Notes under the pieces: generated by a model
Database searches by the model: none
What the model was told of the DNA's origin: nothing
The model's input: only the letters and a program-made list of their open reading frames with translations
DNA from: JAVWMQ01 sp036646055
Lineage (GTDB): Bacteria; Bacillota; Clostridia; Peptostreptococcales; Anaerovoracaceae
Length of the DNA stretch: 64,000 bases
Direction of reading: 5' to 3'
Assembly: GCA_036646055.1 (NCBI GenBank)
Contig: JAVXMY010000003.1
Location: 1 to 64,000 of the forward strand
Position numbers and translations under genes: made by a program
Shown: positions 40,917 through 49,715 of the stretch, one piece after another
Numbering within the stretch: the first letter of the stretch is position 1
How the letters are laid out: each line of letters opens with the position of its first letter

Positions 40917-40949
40917 AAAAAACTACGGGGCATAACTGCCCCGCCTCCT
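40917..40949 (-). promoter_or_regulatory. GC hairpin with T run between the lspA ribosome-binding site and its start codon
   Basis: CGGGGCA and TGCCCCG (40926-40943) form a 7-bp stem with a 4-nt loop. GTAGTTTTTT follows, directly before the lspA ATG. It looks like an intrinsic terminator for divIVA, yet it lies between AGGAGG and the start codon. If the hairpin forms in mRNA the remaining spacing is 9 nt. Confidence 0.7.
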
Positions 40950-40954
40950 AACTT

Positions 40955-41506
40955 CTATTCGTATTTGATATTGATTTTAGTTTTTCTGTCTGTTTCAGAA
41001 TCACTGTTTTCATTACTTGCAAATAACGCATTTAACTCATCATCCTTAGATGGTTCTAGATTAATACCTGTATTGTTATTCATCTTTGTTAATTCACGTT
41101 CAAGCATTTTAGTATATTCTTCTTTAAATATTCTATAATTCTTTGCAAGTTCAGCACTTTCTTCTTTTAATTTTTCTGACTGGAGTTTTGCATCTTTTAG
41201 TATTAGTTCTGCATCAGCTTCAGCATTACTGATTAAAATTTTTGCACGTTTTTCAGAACTTGCTGAAATATCATCCATAAGCGCTTTAGCAGTTTCTAAA
41301 GTTTCTCTAATTGAAATATCAGTGCCATCAATATCGCCTTTTTCTTTTTCTAAAGTAGCAACTTGAGCTTTAAGATTAATATTCTCTTTTACTAGTTTCT
41401 CTAAATCTAAAGTAATAAGATCTAAAAACATGTCTACTTCTTCTTCACTATATCCTCTAAAAGATTTAGTAAACTCCTTATTTTGTATTTCTGCTGGTGT
41501 TATCAT
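40955..41506 (-). CDS. divIVA: DivIVA-family cell-division/polarity protein
   Basis: 183 residues. ITPAEIQNKEFTKSFRGYSEEEVDMFLDLI is the membrane-curvature-sensing N-terminal domain, followed by coiled coils (about 30-140) and an acidic tail. The ATG is preferred over a TTG five codons earlier: GGAGG lies eight bases upstream, inside the end of sepF. It directs septum placement or polar assembly. Neighbours sepF and yggS complete the division cluster. Confidence 0.9.
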   Translation of the reverse strand: MITPAEIQNKEFTKSFRGYSEEEVDMFLDLITLDLEKLVKENINLKAQVATLEKEKGDIDGTDISIRETLETAKALMDDISASSEKRAKILISNAEADAELILKDAKLQSEKLKEESAELAKNYRIFKEEYTKMLERELTKMNNNTGINLEPSKDDELNALFASNENSDSETDRKTKINIKYE

Positions 41507-41511
41507 ATCAA

Positions 41512-42000
41512 TTACCTCCAAGTATCCTTATTAAATCCATTAAGCCCTGAAAACTCAAATTCATTATTGCCACCGTTATCTGTAATATCAACATTTTCTG
41601 GTGCAAAAACAAAAATATTATTTGCAATTTTCTGCACATTTCCATTTAATGCATACGTCGCCCCACTTAAAAAGTCGAATATTTTTCTTGCAGTTTCAGA
41701 ATCCAATTTTTCTAAATTAACAATAACCGGTCTTCTTTCTTTTAAAGAATCTACCAGTCTTGATGCTTCATCAAAGGCTGTAGGTTCTATGACTACCATT
41801 TTTAAAGCAGAAGCTGATGGAGAAACTCTACTTCCCATTGGAACTACATTTTCTCTAGCAGTGCGTTGAAACCTTGGCTTCGGCTCTACAGGTTGTCTTT
41901 CTATGCGGTTTTCCGCCTCTTCTATTTCTTCTTCTGTAATATCATCATCTTCAATTTCTTCAATTCCTACTAAATCCTTTAGTTTATCAAATACTCCCAT
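41512..42000 (-). CDS. sepF: Cell division protein SepF
   Basis: 162 residues: an N-terminal amphipathic helix (MGVFDKLKDLVG), an acidic linker, then the SepF core (about 65-150) with LVDSLKERRPVIVNLEKLD and RKIFDFLSGATYALNGNVQKI. It anchors FtsZ to the membrane. AGGAGGTTG lies upstream of the ATG. Located between yggS and divIVA as in Bacillus. Confidence 0.95.
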   Translation of the reverse strand: MGVFDKLKDLVGIEEIEDDDITEEEIEEAENRIERQPVEPKPRFQRTARENVVPMGSRVSPSASALKMVVIEPTAFDEASRLVDSLKERRPVIVNLEKLDSETARKIFDFLSGATYALNGNVQKIANNIFVFAPENVDITDNGGNNEFEFSGLNGFNKDTWR

Positions 42001-42015
42001 TTCAACCTCCTACAA

Positions 42016-42678
42016 TTAGTAAACACGTCTTCCAAAAATAGCACTTCCTACTCGTACTAAATTTGAACCTTCATCCATTGCCACAATATAATCGTGTGAC
42101 ATTCCCATAGATAAATATTTGAACTCCAAGTTTGGATGCTCAATATTTTTATATTCATCATACTGTTTTCTCACAGCTTCAAAATACTCTCTAACATTTT
42201 CCGTATCACTTTCAAAAGGTGCTATACACATTAAACCTTTAATATTAATGTTCGGACATGTTTCTAGAATTTCATTTATAAGATTTTTTGTTTCTTCTAA
42301 TGAAACCCCAAATTTACTTTCTTCTTCTGCTGAGTTAACTTGGATTAGAATGTCCATTGTAATTCCAGCGTTTTTTGCTCTTTTTTGTATCTCTTTAGCA
42401 AGTTTATACGAATCAACTGAATGAATCATAGAAACCTTATCAATAATATATTTCACCTTATTTGTTTGAAGGTGACCAATTAAATGCCATTTAACAGGTT
42501 TTACTAAATCATACTTATCTAATATTTCCTGTACTTTGTTTTCACCAATGTCGGTAATACCCCCATCAATAGCAACATTTATTTCTTCTGGTGTATGAGT
42601 TTTAGTTACTGCTACAAGTAGCACTCCTTCTCTTAATGTTTTTTTTATTTCTTTAATGTTTTCAACAATATGCTCCAT
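42016..42678 (-). CDS. Pyridoxal phosphate homeostasis protein (YggS/YlmE)
   Basis: 220 residues of the PLP-binding barrel family without known enzymatic activity. The PLP lysine lies in LLVAVTKTH (about 19-27); IGENKVQE, WHLIGHLQTNK and LSMGMSHDY follow. GAGGAAGG precedes the ATG. Confidence 0.93.
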   Translation of the reverse strand: MEHIVENIKEIKKTLREGVLLVAVTKTHTPEEINVAIDGGITDIGENKVQEILDKYDLVKPVKWHLIGHLQTNKVKYIIDKVSMIHSVDSYKLAKEIQKRAKNAGITMDILIQVNSAEEESKFGVSLEETKNLINEILETCPNINIKGLMCIAPFESDTENVREYFEAVRKQYDEYKNIEHPNLEFKYLSMGMSHDYIVAMDEGSNLVRVGSAIFGRRVY

Positions 42679-42704
42679 TTTATCGCCTTCCTCTTTGATA
42701 CGGC

Positions 42705-43691
42705 CTAAGGATTTTTTATAATCTCATCATAAATCTTTACGCTTTCACAAAGTTTTCCTTTCCCATCGTAAAAATATCCTTCTGATACAACAGACATCTC
42801 ACTATCATTACCTAACACTTTAATAGGAACAAATTTTTCTTCACCTGTTTTTTGAATTACTTTTACGCCAACCTTATCTTTTTTAGTCGTAATACAATTA
42901 TTAGGAATTAATATTCCCTCAATATCCAAGGTAATTATCTCTACGTCAGCACTTCTGATTTTGTTAAAGTTCTTGTACATTCTATTAGTTGAAAATAGCA
43001 CTCTCCAATCATCGCCTTCAGGTATAATTTTTTCAACAGTAGCTCTTACTTCTCCATCTTTAAACTTAACAGTAACTCGATTTCCTTCAACAAATCGACT
43101 TGTTTTTTCCGATTCAATGAAACACATCATATACCATTTACTGTTATCTGTTATTTTAAATAATGGCTCGCCCTTGAAAATTTCATCTCTTCTTACATCT
43201 TCAACGCCATCTTTATATTTCTCTGCTGTACTTTTTTCAATTTTAGAAAAGTTCTCAACTTTAAACATGTTTTCATAACCATCTATATAAGTTGAAAAAA
43301 CACCCTTACGCTTTGCATATTCTCCATTTGTCTTAACAAAATCTCCATCTAGGTTGTTCATTATGTTTCCATATTTCCCTCCACTATTGGCAGAATTGTC
43401 CGATTTGTTTTTTGAAGCAACTTCTTTTAAATCTAAAGTCTTACTTCCCTTTTTGATTTGACGTCCTTCTTCAACTCTATACTCTGCTTCTCCATTTTTA
43501 GTAGAAGCATATACAGTCTCATCTCTAAGAACATAAATTTCCGTTTCTTCAACAGTTGTTAATTTACCATATTCGATTGTCATTGTAGGTGTTACCTTGT
43601 TAATAATATTAGGCAGAATTTCCGTAATTAAATACAAGCCTAAAGCAACACATATAAGTAATAAAATAGTTTTCTTTTTTATCTTTGGCAT
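42705..43691 (-). CDS. HlyD-like membrane-anchored protein, function unknown
   Basis: 328 residues: a short cytoplasmic lysine-rich start, one membrane segment (about 8-28), then a long extracytoplasmic part. It resembles the HlyD/membrane-fusion adaptor fold (LTTVEETEIYVLRDETVY, VTVKFKDGEVRATVEKIIPEGDDWRVLF, GILIPNNCITTKKDKVGVKVI). No transporter is adjacent. Its position before yggS-sepF suggests an envelope or division role, which is inference. Confidence 0.6.
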   Translation of the reverse strand: MPKIKKKTILLLICVALGLYLITEILPNIINKVTPTMTIEYGKLTTVEETEIYVLRDETVYASTKNGEAEYRVEEGRQIKKGSKTLDLKEVASKNKSDNSANSGGKYGNIMNNLDGDFVKTNGEYAKRKGVFSTYIDGYENMFKVENFSKIEKSTAEKYKDGVEDVRRDEIFKGEPLFKITDNSKWYMMCFIESEKTSRFVEGNRVTVKFKDGEVRATVEKIIPEGDDWRVLFSTNRMYKNFNKIRSADVEIITLDIEGILIPNNCITTKKDKVGVKVIQKTGEEKFVPIKVLGNDSEMSVVSEGYFYDGKGKLCESVKIYDEIIKNP

Positions 43692-43712
43692 AATACATCT
43701 CCATATATTATT

Positions 43713-44453
43713 TTACACCATTTTTTTAACTTTTTCCAATACTATTTTTTCGTCCTTAGACAAACTATCAGTACTTTCACAGAATTTTTCAAATAAATCT
43801 GGACGCCTTTCTTTTGTTATCTCTAAGGATTTTTCAAACTGCCATAAATGTATTAATTTATGATTGCCATTAGTTAGAATTTCAGGGACATGATGACCCC
43901 TATATTCTCTTGGCTTTGTGTATTGTGGATGTTCAAGTAAACCAGAATAAATCGATTCTTCCGTAGCAGATGTAGATGCCCCTAAAACTCCAGGGACAAG
44001 TCTTGCCACAGAATCTATCAAAACAATTGCTGCTGGTTCGCCTCCAGTTAAAATATAGTCTCCTATTGATATTTCTTCAATATCATACTCTTCAAATACT
44101 CTTTGATCAATGCCTTCATAGTGGCCGCAAAGTATTACTAAATTTTCCTCATTGGCCAATTCAAATACCTTTTCTTGATTTAATACTTTGCCTTTAGGTG
44201 ACATATATACAATTCTTTTTCCCTTAGCCGAAACATGATCTAATGCCCTTGCTATTGGTTCAATTTGCATTAACATTCCAACGCCACCACCAAAAGGATA
44301 GTCGTCCACCTTTTTGTGCTTATTCAAAGTAAAGTCACGAATATTTGTTAATTCAATTTCCAAAATATTATTTTCACATGCTCTACCGACAATACTACTA
44401 TCTTTTACAGCCGTAAACATTTCCGGGAACAAAGTTAATACATTAATCTTCAT
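43713..44453 (-). CDS. trmD: tRNA (guanine37-N1)-methyltransferase
   Basis: 246 residues of the SPOUT knot family with LTLFPEMF, DDYPFGGGVGMLMQ, LCGHYEGIDQRV, GDYILTGGEPAA and PQYTKPREYRGH. It methylates G37 of several tRNAs and so prevents frameshifting. The ATG at 44453 has GAGGGG and fits the family start. It overlaps rimM by 11 nt. The rplS gene usually found after trmD is absent. Confidence 0.96.
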   Translation of the reverse strand: MKINVLTLFPEMFTAVKDSSIVGRACENNILEIELTNIRDFTLNKHKKVDDYPFGGGVGMLMQIEPIARALDHVSAKGKRIVYMSPKGKVLNQEKVFELANEENLVILCGHYEGIDQRVFEEYDIEEISIGDYILTGGEPAAIVLIDSVARLVPGVLGASTSATEESIYSGLLEHPQYTKPREYRGHHVPEILTNGNHKLIHLWQFEKSLEITKERRPDLFEKFCESTDSLSKDEKIVLEKVKKMV

Positions 44454-44940
44454 ATAACCCCTCAATTACTTTTACCTTAATTTTTCTTTCTTCCATATTT
44501 ATTTCTAGGATATACTCATCCACACCTGGGATTAGAATATCACTCTTATTTTCTCTTTTAACTACATATAGTTTCTGAGGTACATTGGTATTTATATCAC
44601 TTAATTTACCTAAATACTCACCTGTATCAGACACTACATCCATTCCAATCATATCTCTAATATAAAACACTCCAGGCGGAAGTTCTTCTAAGTCTTCTTC
44701 CTTCATATATAGCATCTTACCCTTTAGAGCTTCACTTTGATCTCTATTATCTATACCTTTAAACTTAAGTATTACCATATGGTCTTTGTATCTTACTTTA
44801 TCAATCTGATACAAATCATTTTCAACATATATTTCTTCTAAACGTTCAAACCTCTCTAGTTGATCTGAGTAATTATAAACTTTTAATTCGCCCTTCAAAC
44901 CAACCACATTTACTATTTTACCTATTTCAATTTTACCCAT
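44443..44940 (-). CDS. rimM: 16S rRNA processing protein RimM
   Basis: 165 residues: IGKIVNVVGLKGELKVYNYSD at the N-terminus, GKMLYMKEEDLEELPPGVFYIRDMIGMDV at the domain junction and a PRC-barrel C-terminus. It helps 30S assembly by binding S19. Upstream lies a 56-nt gap with a hairpin, then khpA. Confidence 0.95.
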   Translation of the reverse strand: MGKIEIGKIVNVVGLKGELKVYNYSDQLERFERLEEIYVENDLYQIDKVRYKDHMVILKFKGIDNRDQSEALKGKMLYMKEEDLEELPPGVFYIRDMIGMDVVSDTGEYLGKLSDINTNVPQKLYVVKRENKSDILIPGVDEYILEINMEERKIKVKVIEGLYED

Positions 44941-44962
44941 ATTTTACTCCATTTAGAACACA

Positions 44963-44988
44963 AGCACATATACAACTGTATATGTGCT
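44963..44988 (-). other. Intercistronic hairpin between khpA and rimM
   Basis: AGCACATATAC (44963-44973) and GTATATGTGCT (44978-44988) pair over 11 bp with a 4-nt loop. No T run follows on the coding strand, so it is more likely an mRNA stability or processing element than a terminator. Confidence 0.5.
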
Positions 44989-44996
44989 CTCAAAAT

Positions 44997-45227
44997 TTAT
45001 TGAACTATTTCAACTACTACTTTTTCGTTCGCCTTAATAGCTGCTGCTTTTACAACTGTACGAAGAGCCTTAGCTATTCGTCCGTGTTTTCCAATCACTT
45101 TACCCATATCTTCTGGGGCAACTTTAAGCTGGACAATAGTAGTTTGCTTGTCCATTGACTTCGAAACTTCTACAGCTTCTTTATCGTCAACTAATGACTT
45201 TGCAATTACTTCAACCAATTCTACCAT
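44997..45227 (-). CDS. khpA: KH-domain RNA-binding protein KhpA
   Basis: 76 residues, essentially one KH domain, with the VIGKHGRIAKALRTV loop (about 45-59) that contacts RNA. It pairs with KhpB in other Bacillota and influences cell length and mRNA. Position between rpsP and rimM is the conserved ylqC location. Confidence 0.93.
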   Translation of the reverse strand: MVELVEVIAKSLVDDKEAVEVSKSMDKQTTIVQLKVAPEDMGKVIGKHGRIAKALRTVVKAAAIKANEKVVVEIVQ

Positions 45228-45249
45228 TAGTCTTCACCGCTTTCCTTAA

Positions 45250-45489
45250 TTAAATGATGCCTGCTTTTTTTAATAATGCTTTAGCTGTGCTTGTAGGCTG
45301 TGCACCTGTGCTTAACCATTTCTTTGCTTTTTCTTCATCAATTTTGATGTCAACTGGTTCAGTCATTGGGTTGTAGAATCCAATTTCTTCGATAAACTTT
45401 CCATCTCTTGGTGAACGTGAATCTGCAACAATTACTCTATAAAAAGGCTTCTTGTTTGCACCCATTCTCTTTAATCTAATTTTTACCAT
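45250..45489 (-). CDS. rpsP: Small ribosomal subunit protein bS16
   Basis: 79 residues: MVKIRLKRMGANKKPFYRVIVADSRSPRDGKFIEEIGFYNP is the S16 signature. GGAGGAATT precedes the ATG. It follows ffh in the ylxM-ffh-rpsP-khpA-rimM-trmD operon. Confidence 0.98.
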   Translation of the reverse strand: MVKIRLKRMGANKKPFYRVIVADSRSPRDGKFIEEIGFYNPMTEPVDIKIDEEKAKKWLSTGAQPTSTAKALLKKAGII

Positions 45490-45512
45490 TTTTAATTCCT
45501 CCTATTTTTTTG

Positions 45513-46850
45513 TTATTGTAAACCTTTAAACATTTTTGGTAGTTTTGCGTTTGGCTTTGAAAACTGTTTCATCATCTTCTTTGCATCTGTGTAACGCTTA
45601 ACTAAATTATTTATTTTGCTAACAGGTTGTCCTGAACCTGCGGCAATTCTCTTTCTTCTACTCGCATTAAGAATTGAAGGATCTTTCCTTTCTGCTTTTG
45701 TCATGGAGTAGATTATAGCTTCCATTTGAACAAATTCTTTTTCACCTCGTTCAATATCTTCTTCGCTCATTTTGTTAGCACCAAGTCCTGGAACCATGCC
45801 GATAATCTTCGCCACACCACCCATTTTCTTGATTTGACCCATTTGATCTAAGAAGTCTTCTAAAGTGAATTGATTCTTTTTTAGTTTTTGTTCAAGTTTA
45901 GCTGCCTGTTCATCGTCATAAGCGGCTTCTGCAGTTTCGATAAGAGACATTACATCACCCATACCTAATATTCTGCTAGCCATTCTTTCCGGATGGAAAG
46001 GCTCTAGGGCATCCATTTTTTCGCCCATACCTATAAATTTAACAGGTTTCCCTGTAACTTTTTTTGCTGATAAAGCAGCACCGCCTCTAGAGTCACCATC
46101 CATCTTAGTCATGATAATACCATCAATTCCAAGTCTTTCATTAAACCCTTCAGCAGCATTCACTGCATCTTGTCCTGTAAGTGCATCAACAACCAACAAT
46201 ATTTCATGTGGTTTAACCGCTCCCTTAATAGTAACAAGTTCATCCATTAATGCTTCATCTATTTGTAATCTACCTGCAGTATCCACAATCAAAACATCAT
46301 GGCCCTTTAATTCTGCTTCTTTCATTGCTGTCAAAGCAATTTTCTCAGGTTCCTTGCAGTCCCTCATAGTGAAAACAGGTGTATCCACAGATTTACCAAC
46401 AACCTCTAATTGATCAATAGCTGCTGGTCTATATATATCACATGCACAAAGCATTGGATTTTTGCCATTTTTCTTAAGCCATGAGGCTAATTTACCACAA
46501 GTTGTTGTTTTACCAGTTCCCTGCAAACCTACCATTAGCAATACAGTAAAACCTCTAGGTGAATATGTCAATTTACTATTTGACCCACCCATTAATTCCG
46601 TTAACTCACTGTCAACAATTTTAACAACCTGTTGTGCTGGTGTTAAACTTTCTAACACATCAGCCCCTAGGGATTTTTCTTTAACTGTCTTTACGAAGTC
46701 TTTTACAACCTTAAAGTTAACATCTGCTTCTAAAAGAGCAAGTTTAACCTCTCTCATAGCTGTATCAATATCTTTTTCAGTTAACGAGCCTTTACCTTTA
46801 AGGCCTTTAAAGACGTCTTGTAATTTGTCAGATAATCCTTCAAATGCCAT
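45513..46850 (-). CDS. ffh: Signal recognition particle protein Ffh
   Basis: 445 residues: an N-terminal helical bundle, the SRP GTPase with GLQGTGKTTTCGKLA (about 108-122), DTAGRLQIDEALM and TKMDGDSRGGAALS, then the methionine-rich M domain (about 300-445) that binds 4.5S/SRP RNA and signal peptides. AAAGGAG precedes the ATG. It lies 12 nt after ylxM. Confidence 0.97.
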   Translation of the reverse strand: MAFEGLSDKLQDVFKGLKGKGSLTEKDIDTAMREVKLALLEADVNFKVVKDFVKTVKEKSLGADVLESLTPAQQVVKIVDSELTELMGGSNSKLTYSPRGFTVLLMVGLQGTGKTTTCGKLASWLKKNGKNPMLCACDIYRPAAIDQLEVVGKSVDTPVFTMRDCKEPEKIALTAMKEAELKGHDVLIVDTAGRLQIDEALMDELVTIKGAVKPHEILLVVDALTGQDAVNAAEGFNERLGIDGIIMTKMDGDSRGGAALSAKKVTGKPVKFIGMGEKMDALEPFHPERMASRILGMGDVMSLIETAEAAYDDEQAAKLEQKLKKNQFTLEDFLDQMGQIKKMGGVAKIIGMVPGLGANKMSEEDIERGEKEFVQMEAIIYSMTKAERKDPSILNASRRKRIAAGSGQPVSKINNLVKRYTDAKKMMKQFSKPNAKLPKMFKGLQ

Positions 46851-46862
46851 AATAGCTCCTTT

Positions 46863-47222
46863 CTACTGTTCTCCCATATTATCAATTATCCCTTTAATAT
46901 ATGTGAGTTTATCTTTAACCATACTATTGATTTGATTTTCTAAAATCAATTTATTTAATTCCTTATCAACTAATTTGATAACATTTCTATTCTTTTCAAA
47001 TTTTGCAACTAGACCTAGTTTTTTTTCATAAGACAAAAGTGATTTTTCCGCATTCTTAAGTGAATCATGAACACCCTGCCTGCTAATTCCAAATTCTTCA
47101 GCAATTTCAGAAAGTGATAAATTTTCATCATGATAAAGTTCTATAACGTCCTTTTGTCTCTTTGTTAAAAGTTCACCATAAAAGTCATACAGCAAACTAG
47201 ATTTTGCAATTTCATCAATCAT
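46863..47222 (-). CDS. ylxM: YlxM-family SRP-associated DNA-binding protein
   Basis: 119 residues with a sigma-70 region 4-like helix-turn-helix: LLTKRQKDVIELYHDENLSLSEIAEEFGISRQGVHDSLKNAEKSL (about 18-62). YlxM relatives modulate SRP activity and always precede ffh. First gene of the operon, behind the promoter at 47277-47305. Confidence 0.92.
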   Translation of the reverse strand: MIDEIAKSSLLYDFYGELLTKRQKDVIELYHDENLSLSEIAEEFGISRQGVHDSLKNAEKSLLSYEKKLGLVAKFEKNRNVIKLVDKELNKLILENQINSMVKDKLTYIKGIIDNMGEQ

Positions 47223-47276
47223 TTTAACTATGCCCTTTCAGTCAATATAGTAATTTTTTAAATCACCACTCAAATT

Positions 47277-47305
47277 AGAATAGCATAGTCTTGTATGTGT
47301 GTCAA
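47277..47305 (-). promoter_or_regulatory. Promoter of the ylxM-ffh operon
   Basis: On the minus strand TTGACA (47305-47300), a 17-nt spacer and TATTCT (47282-47277). Confidence 0.75.
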
Positions 47306-47320
47306 GTGTTTTTACTTGAT

Positions 47321-48676
47321 TCACCCGTCTTTTTCAGCAGAATCCTTAAGTCTTCTCATAAACAATAAAAACAAAATTCCTGTTGTAATTGCAGAAGTTA
47401 TATCTGATATAGGTTCTGCAATAATAATACCTTTTGGCCCTAGGAATCGTGGCAAAATTATTGCAAGAGGAATAAGCAGTATCACCTTACGAAGCAATGC
47501 CAAAAATAAAGAAATTTTAGCTTGTCCCATACCCATAAATGCCGATTGACATGCCATCTGAATACCAAAAATAAATATTCCAAAAGTGAATATAGGTAAA
47601 AGATTTCCAACTAACTCTATCAACTCTATATTTGATGAAAATACCCTAGCAAAAATCTTTGGGAATAGCCCAGTAAGAATAGTTGCCAAAACAGTAATAG
47701 TAACAGTAATTATTAAAATCCTTTTAAATGCAGACTTAACTCTTCCAATATTATTAGCCCCATAGTTATAACTAATAATCGGTTGTGTCCCTTGGGTTAA
47801 TCCCATAATTGGAATAACTATAACTTGCATAACGCTTTGCATAATAGTCATAGCTCCAACATACATATCTCCCCCATACCTTTGAAGACCTACGTTAAAA
47901 GTAATATTAATCAAGCTCTCAGTAATTTGCATTATAAATGGTGAAATTCCTAACCCTAAAATGGCAAACACAATTTTTTTCTCAAACTTTAAATTTTTCC
48001 TCTTAATCTTAATTATTGTTTTAGAAGAAATTAAAAATCTAACTACCCATATACTTGTTATCCCTTGGGAAATAACCGTTGCAATAGCCGCACCTCTAAC
48101 CCCCATATCTAACAAAAATATAAATATTGGGTCTAGAACAATATTAAAAACTGCTCCAATTAATACAGAAATCATAGCAATTTTAGAATATCCCTGACAT
48201 GTAATAAATGTATTTAATCCCAGTGAAATCATAACAAAAATAGATCCCACAGCATATATTCCTAAATATTCAGCAGCATACCCATATGTGCTTTCACTTG
48301 CCCCAAAAGCATATAGTATTTTTTCTTTAAAGAAAAACACGCTCATAGACAGTATTATGGCTAAGAGAAGTAAAAGGGCAGTGCCATTACCTAATATTTT
48401 TTCAGCTCGCTCTTTATCTTTTTTTCCTAAAGAAATCGCTGCCAAAGGTGCACCACCAGCGCCAACAAAAGCACTAAATGCAGAAATAGCCATAATAATC
48501 GGCATGCACAAACCAATACCAGTCAATGCTAAATGGCCTTCACCTGGAATATGTCCTATATACATTCTGTCTATTATATTATAAAAAACATTTACTAGTT
48601 GAGCCGCTACTGCTGGCAAAGCCATACTAATAATCAACTTGCCTATTGGCTCAACACCTAATCTGTTTTCTTCCAT
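47321..48676 (-). CDS. MATE-family multidrug/metabolite exporter
   Basis: 451 residues with about 12 membrane segments. The start MEENRLGVEPIGKLIISMALPAVAAQLVNVFYNIIDRMYIG and the repeat-half IPIMGLTQGTQPIISYNYGA are typical of the bacterial MATE (MepA-like) branch, driven by Na+ or H+. The substrate cannot be read. The ATG at 48676 has GAGGAG eleven bases upstream; a TTG nine codons earlier is possible. Last gene of the long leftward string from priA. Confidence 0.87.
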   Translation of the reverse strand: MEENRLGVEPIGKLIISMALPAVAAQLVNVFYNIIDRMYIGHIPGEGHLALTGIGLCMPIIMAISAFSAFVGAGGAPLAAISLGKKDKERAEKILGNGTALLLLLAIILSMSVFFFKEKILYAFGASESTYGYAAEYLGIYAVGSIFVMISLGLNTFITCQGYSKIAMISVLIGAVFNIVLDPIFIFLLDMGVRGAAIATVISQGITSIWVVRFLISSKTIIKIKRKNLKFEKKIVFAILGLGISPFIMQITESLINITFNVGLQRYGGDMYVGAMTIMQSVMQVIVIPIMGLTQGTQPIISYNYGANNIGRVKSAFKRILIITVTITVLATILTGLFPKIFARVFSSNIELIELVGNLLPIFTFGIFIFGIQMACQSAFMGMGQAKISLFLALLRKVILLIPLAIILPRFLGPKGIIIAEPISDITSAITTGILFLLFMRRLKDSAEKDG

Positions 48677-48731
48677 AGTAAATATATCTCCTCTAATAAA
48701 CAAAGGAAGGTTACCCCTCCTTTATTTTATC

Positions 48732-49715
48732 TTAATTTTTCATTTTGTATTCTAACTTTAGTCCACCTTGATCTTCATTAATACTCAAAACCTTACTTAT
48801 TTGATCAAACTCCGTGGTTTTCTTCAAATTGATTGACGCAAAAATCTTGTCAAACATAGTTTGTTCATTTGGTTTATAAGTTATAAATTCTATTCCTGCT
48901 AAATTCATATCATCCTTCATCATTGAAATAGCTTCTTCTTTAGTAGCAATATGATCAACTAGGCCTTTAGCCTTTGCTTGCTTAGCAGTATAAACTCTGC
49001 CATCAGCAATTTTTTTTGCTTCACCTACTGACATATCTCTACCTTTAGCCACAATGTTTACAAATTGATTATAGCTCTCATCAACAATAGATTGATATAT
49101 CTTTTTTTGTTCTTTGGTAAGTTTTTCCACAGGCGAGCCCATGGCTTTGTTGTTACCCGCAGTTATAGTCTCGTGTTTAATGCCATGTTTATTCATAAAT
49201 CCACTTAGGTCAAATATTGTACCTATAGTAACACCAATAGACCCTGTCAAAGTATTTCTGTTTGCAATTATTTTGTCAGCATTTGCAGAAATATAATATC
49301 CTCCTGATGCAGCAGTAGCTGCAAAGTAGGCATAAACAGGTCTCTTAGTTTCCTTTTGATATTCTTTTAATTTAACATACAGCTCATCACTTTCATAAAC
49401 TCCGCCACCAGGTGTATTTACAAATAAGAAAATACCTTTATTGTTTTCCATCCCCTTTAAATTTTCAATAGAATCTAAAGTGAATTTATGGTCATAGGAA
49501 TTATCACCAAGTAATCCACTTTCACTAGAAGAGATAGTGCCATTTACATTTAGTACTGCAACAAAATCTTCCCCTGAAGAAATATTCTTATTACTTCTGC
49601 TATCTTCCGAAACATTAACCGAAACACTGGAAAATACAAATCCAAGTAAGCATAGTACTAAAACTATGCTTACGAATATTATAATTGGTTTTTTCTTACT
49701 TTTTTTAGTATCCAT
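48732..49715 (-). CDS. sppA: Signal peptide peptidase SppA
   Basis: 327 residues: one N-terminal membrane anchor (about 9-28) and an S49 serine-protease domain with the Ser/Lys dyad S137 (TAASGGYYI) and K190 (AGNNKAMGSP). It degrades leftover signal peptides in the membrane. The ATG overlaps the thrS stop by one base. Confidence 0.94.
   Translation of the reverse strand: MDTKKSKKKPIIIFVSIVLVLCLLGFVFSSVSVNVSEDSRSNKNISSGEDFVAVLNVNGTISSSESGLLGDNSYDHKFTLDSIENLKGMENNKGIFLFVNTPGGGVYESDELYVKLKEYQKETKRPVYAYFAATAASGGYYISANADKIIANRNTLTGSIGVTIGTIFDLSGFMNKHGIKHETITAGNNKAMGSPVEKLTKEQKKIYQSIVDESYNQFVNIVAKGRDMSVGEAKKIADGRVYTAKQAKAKGLVDHIATKEEAISMMKDDMNLAGIEFITYKPNEQTMFDKIFASINLKKTTEFDQISKVLSINEDQGGLKLEYKMKN

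Noticed and set aside
44963..44988. Terminator between khpA and rimM
   Set aside because: Good stem but no T run on the coding strand, and the operon is expected to continue.
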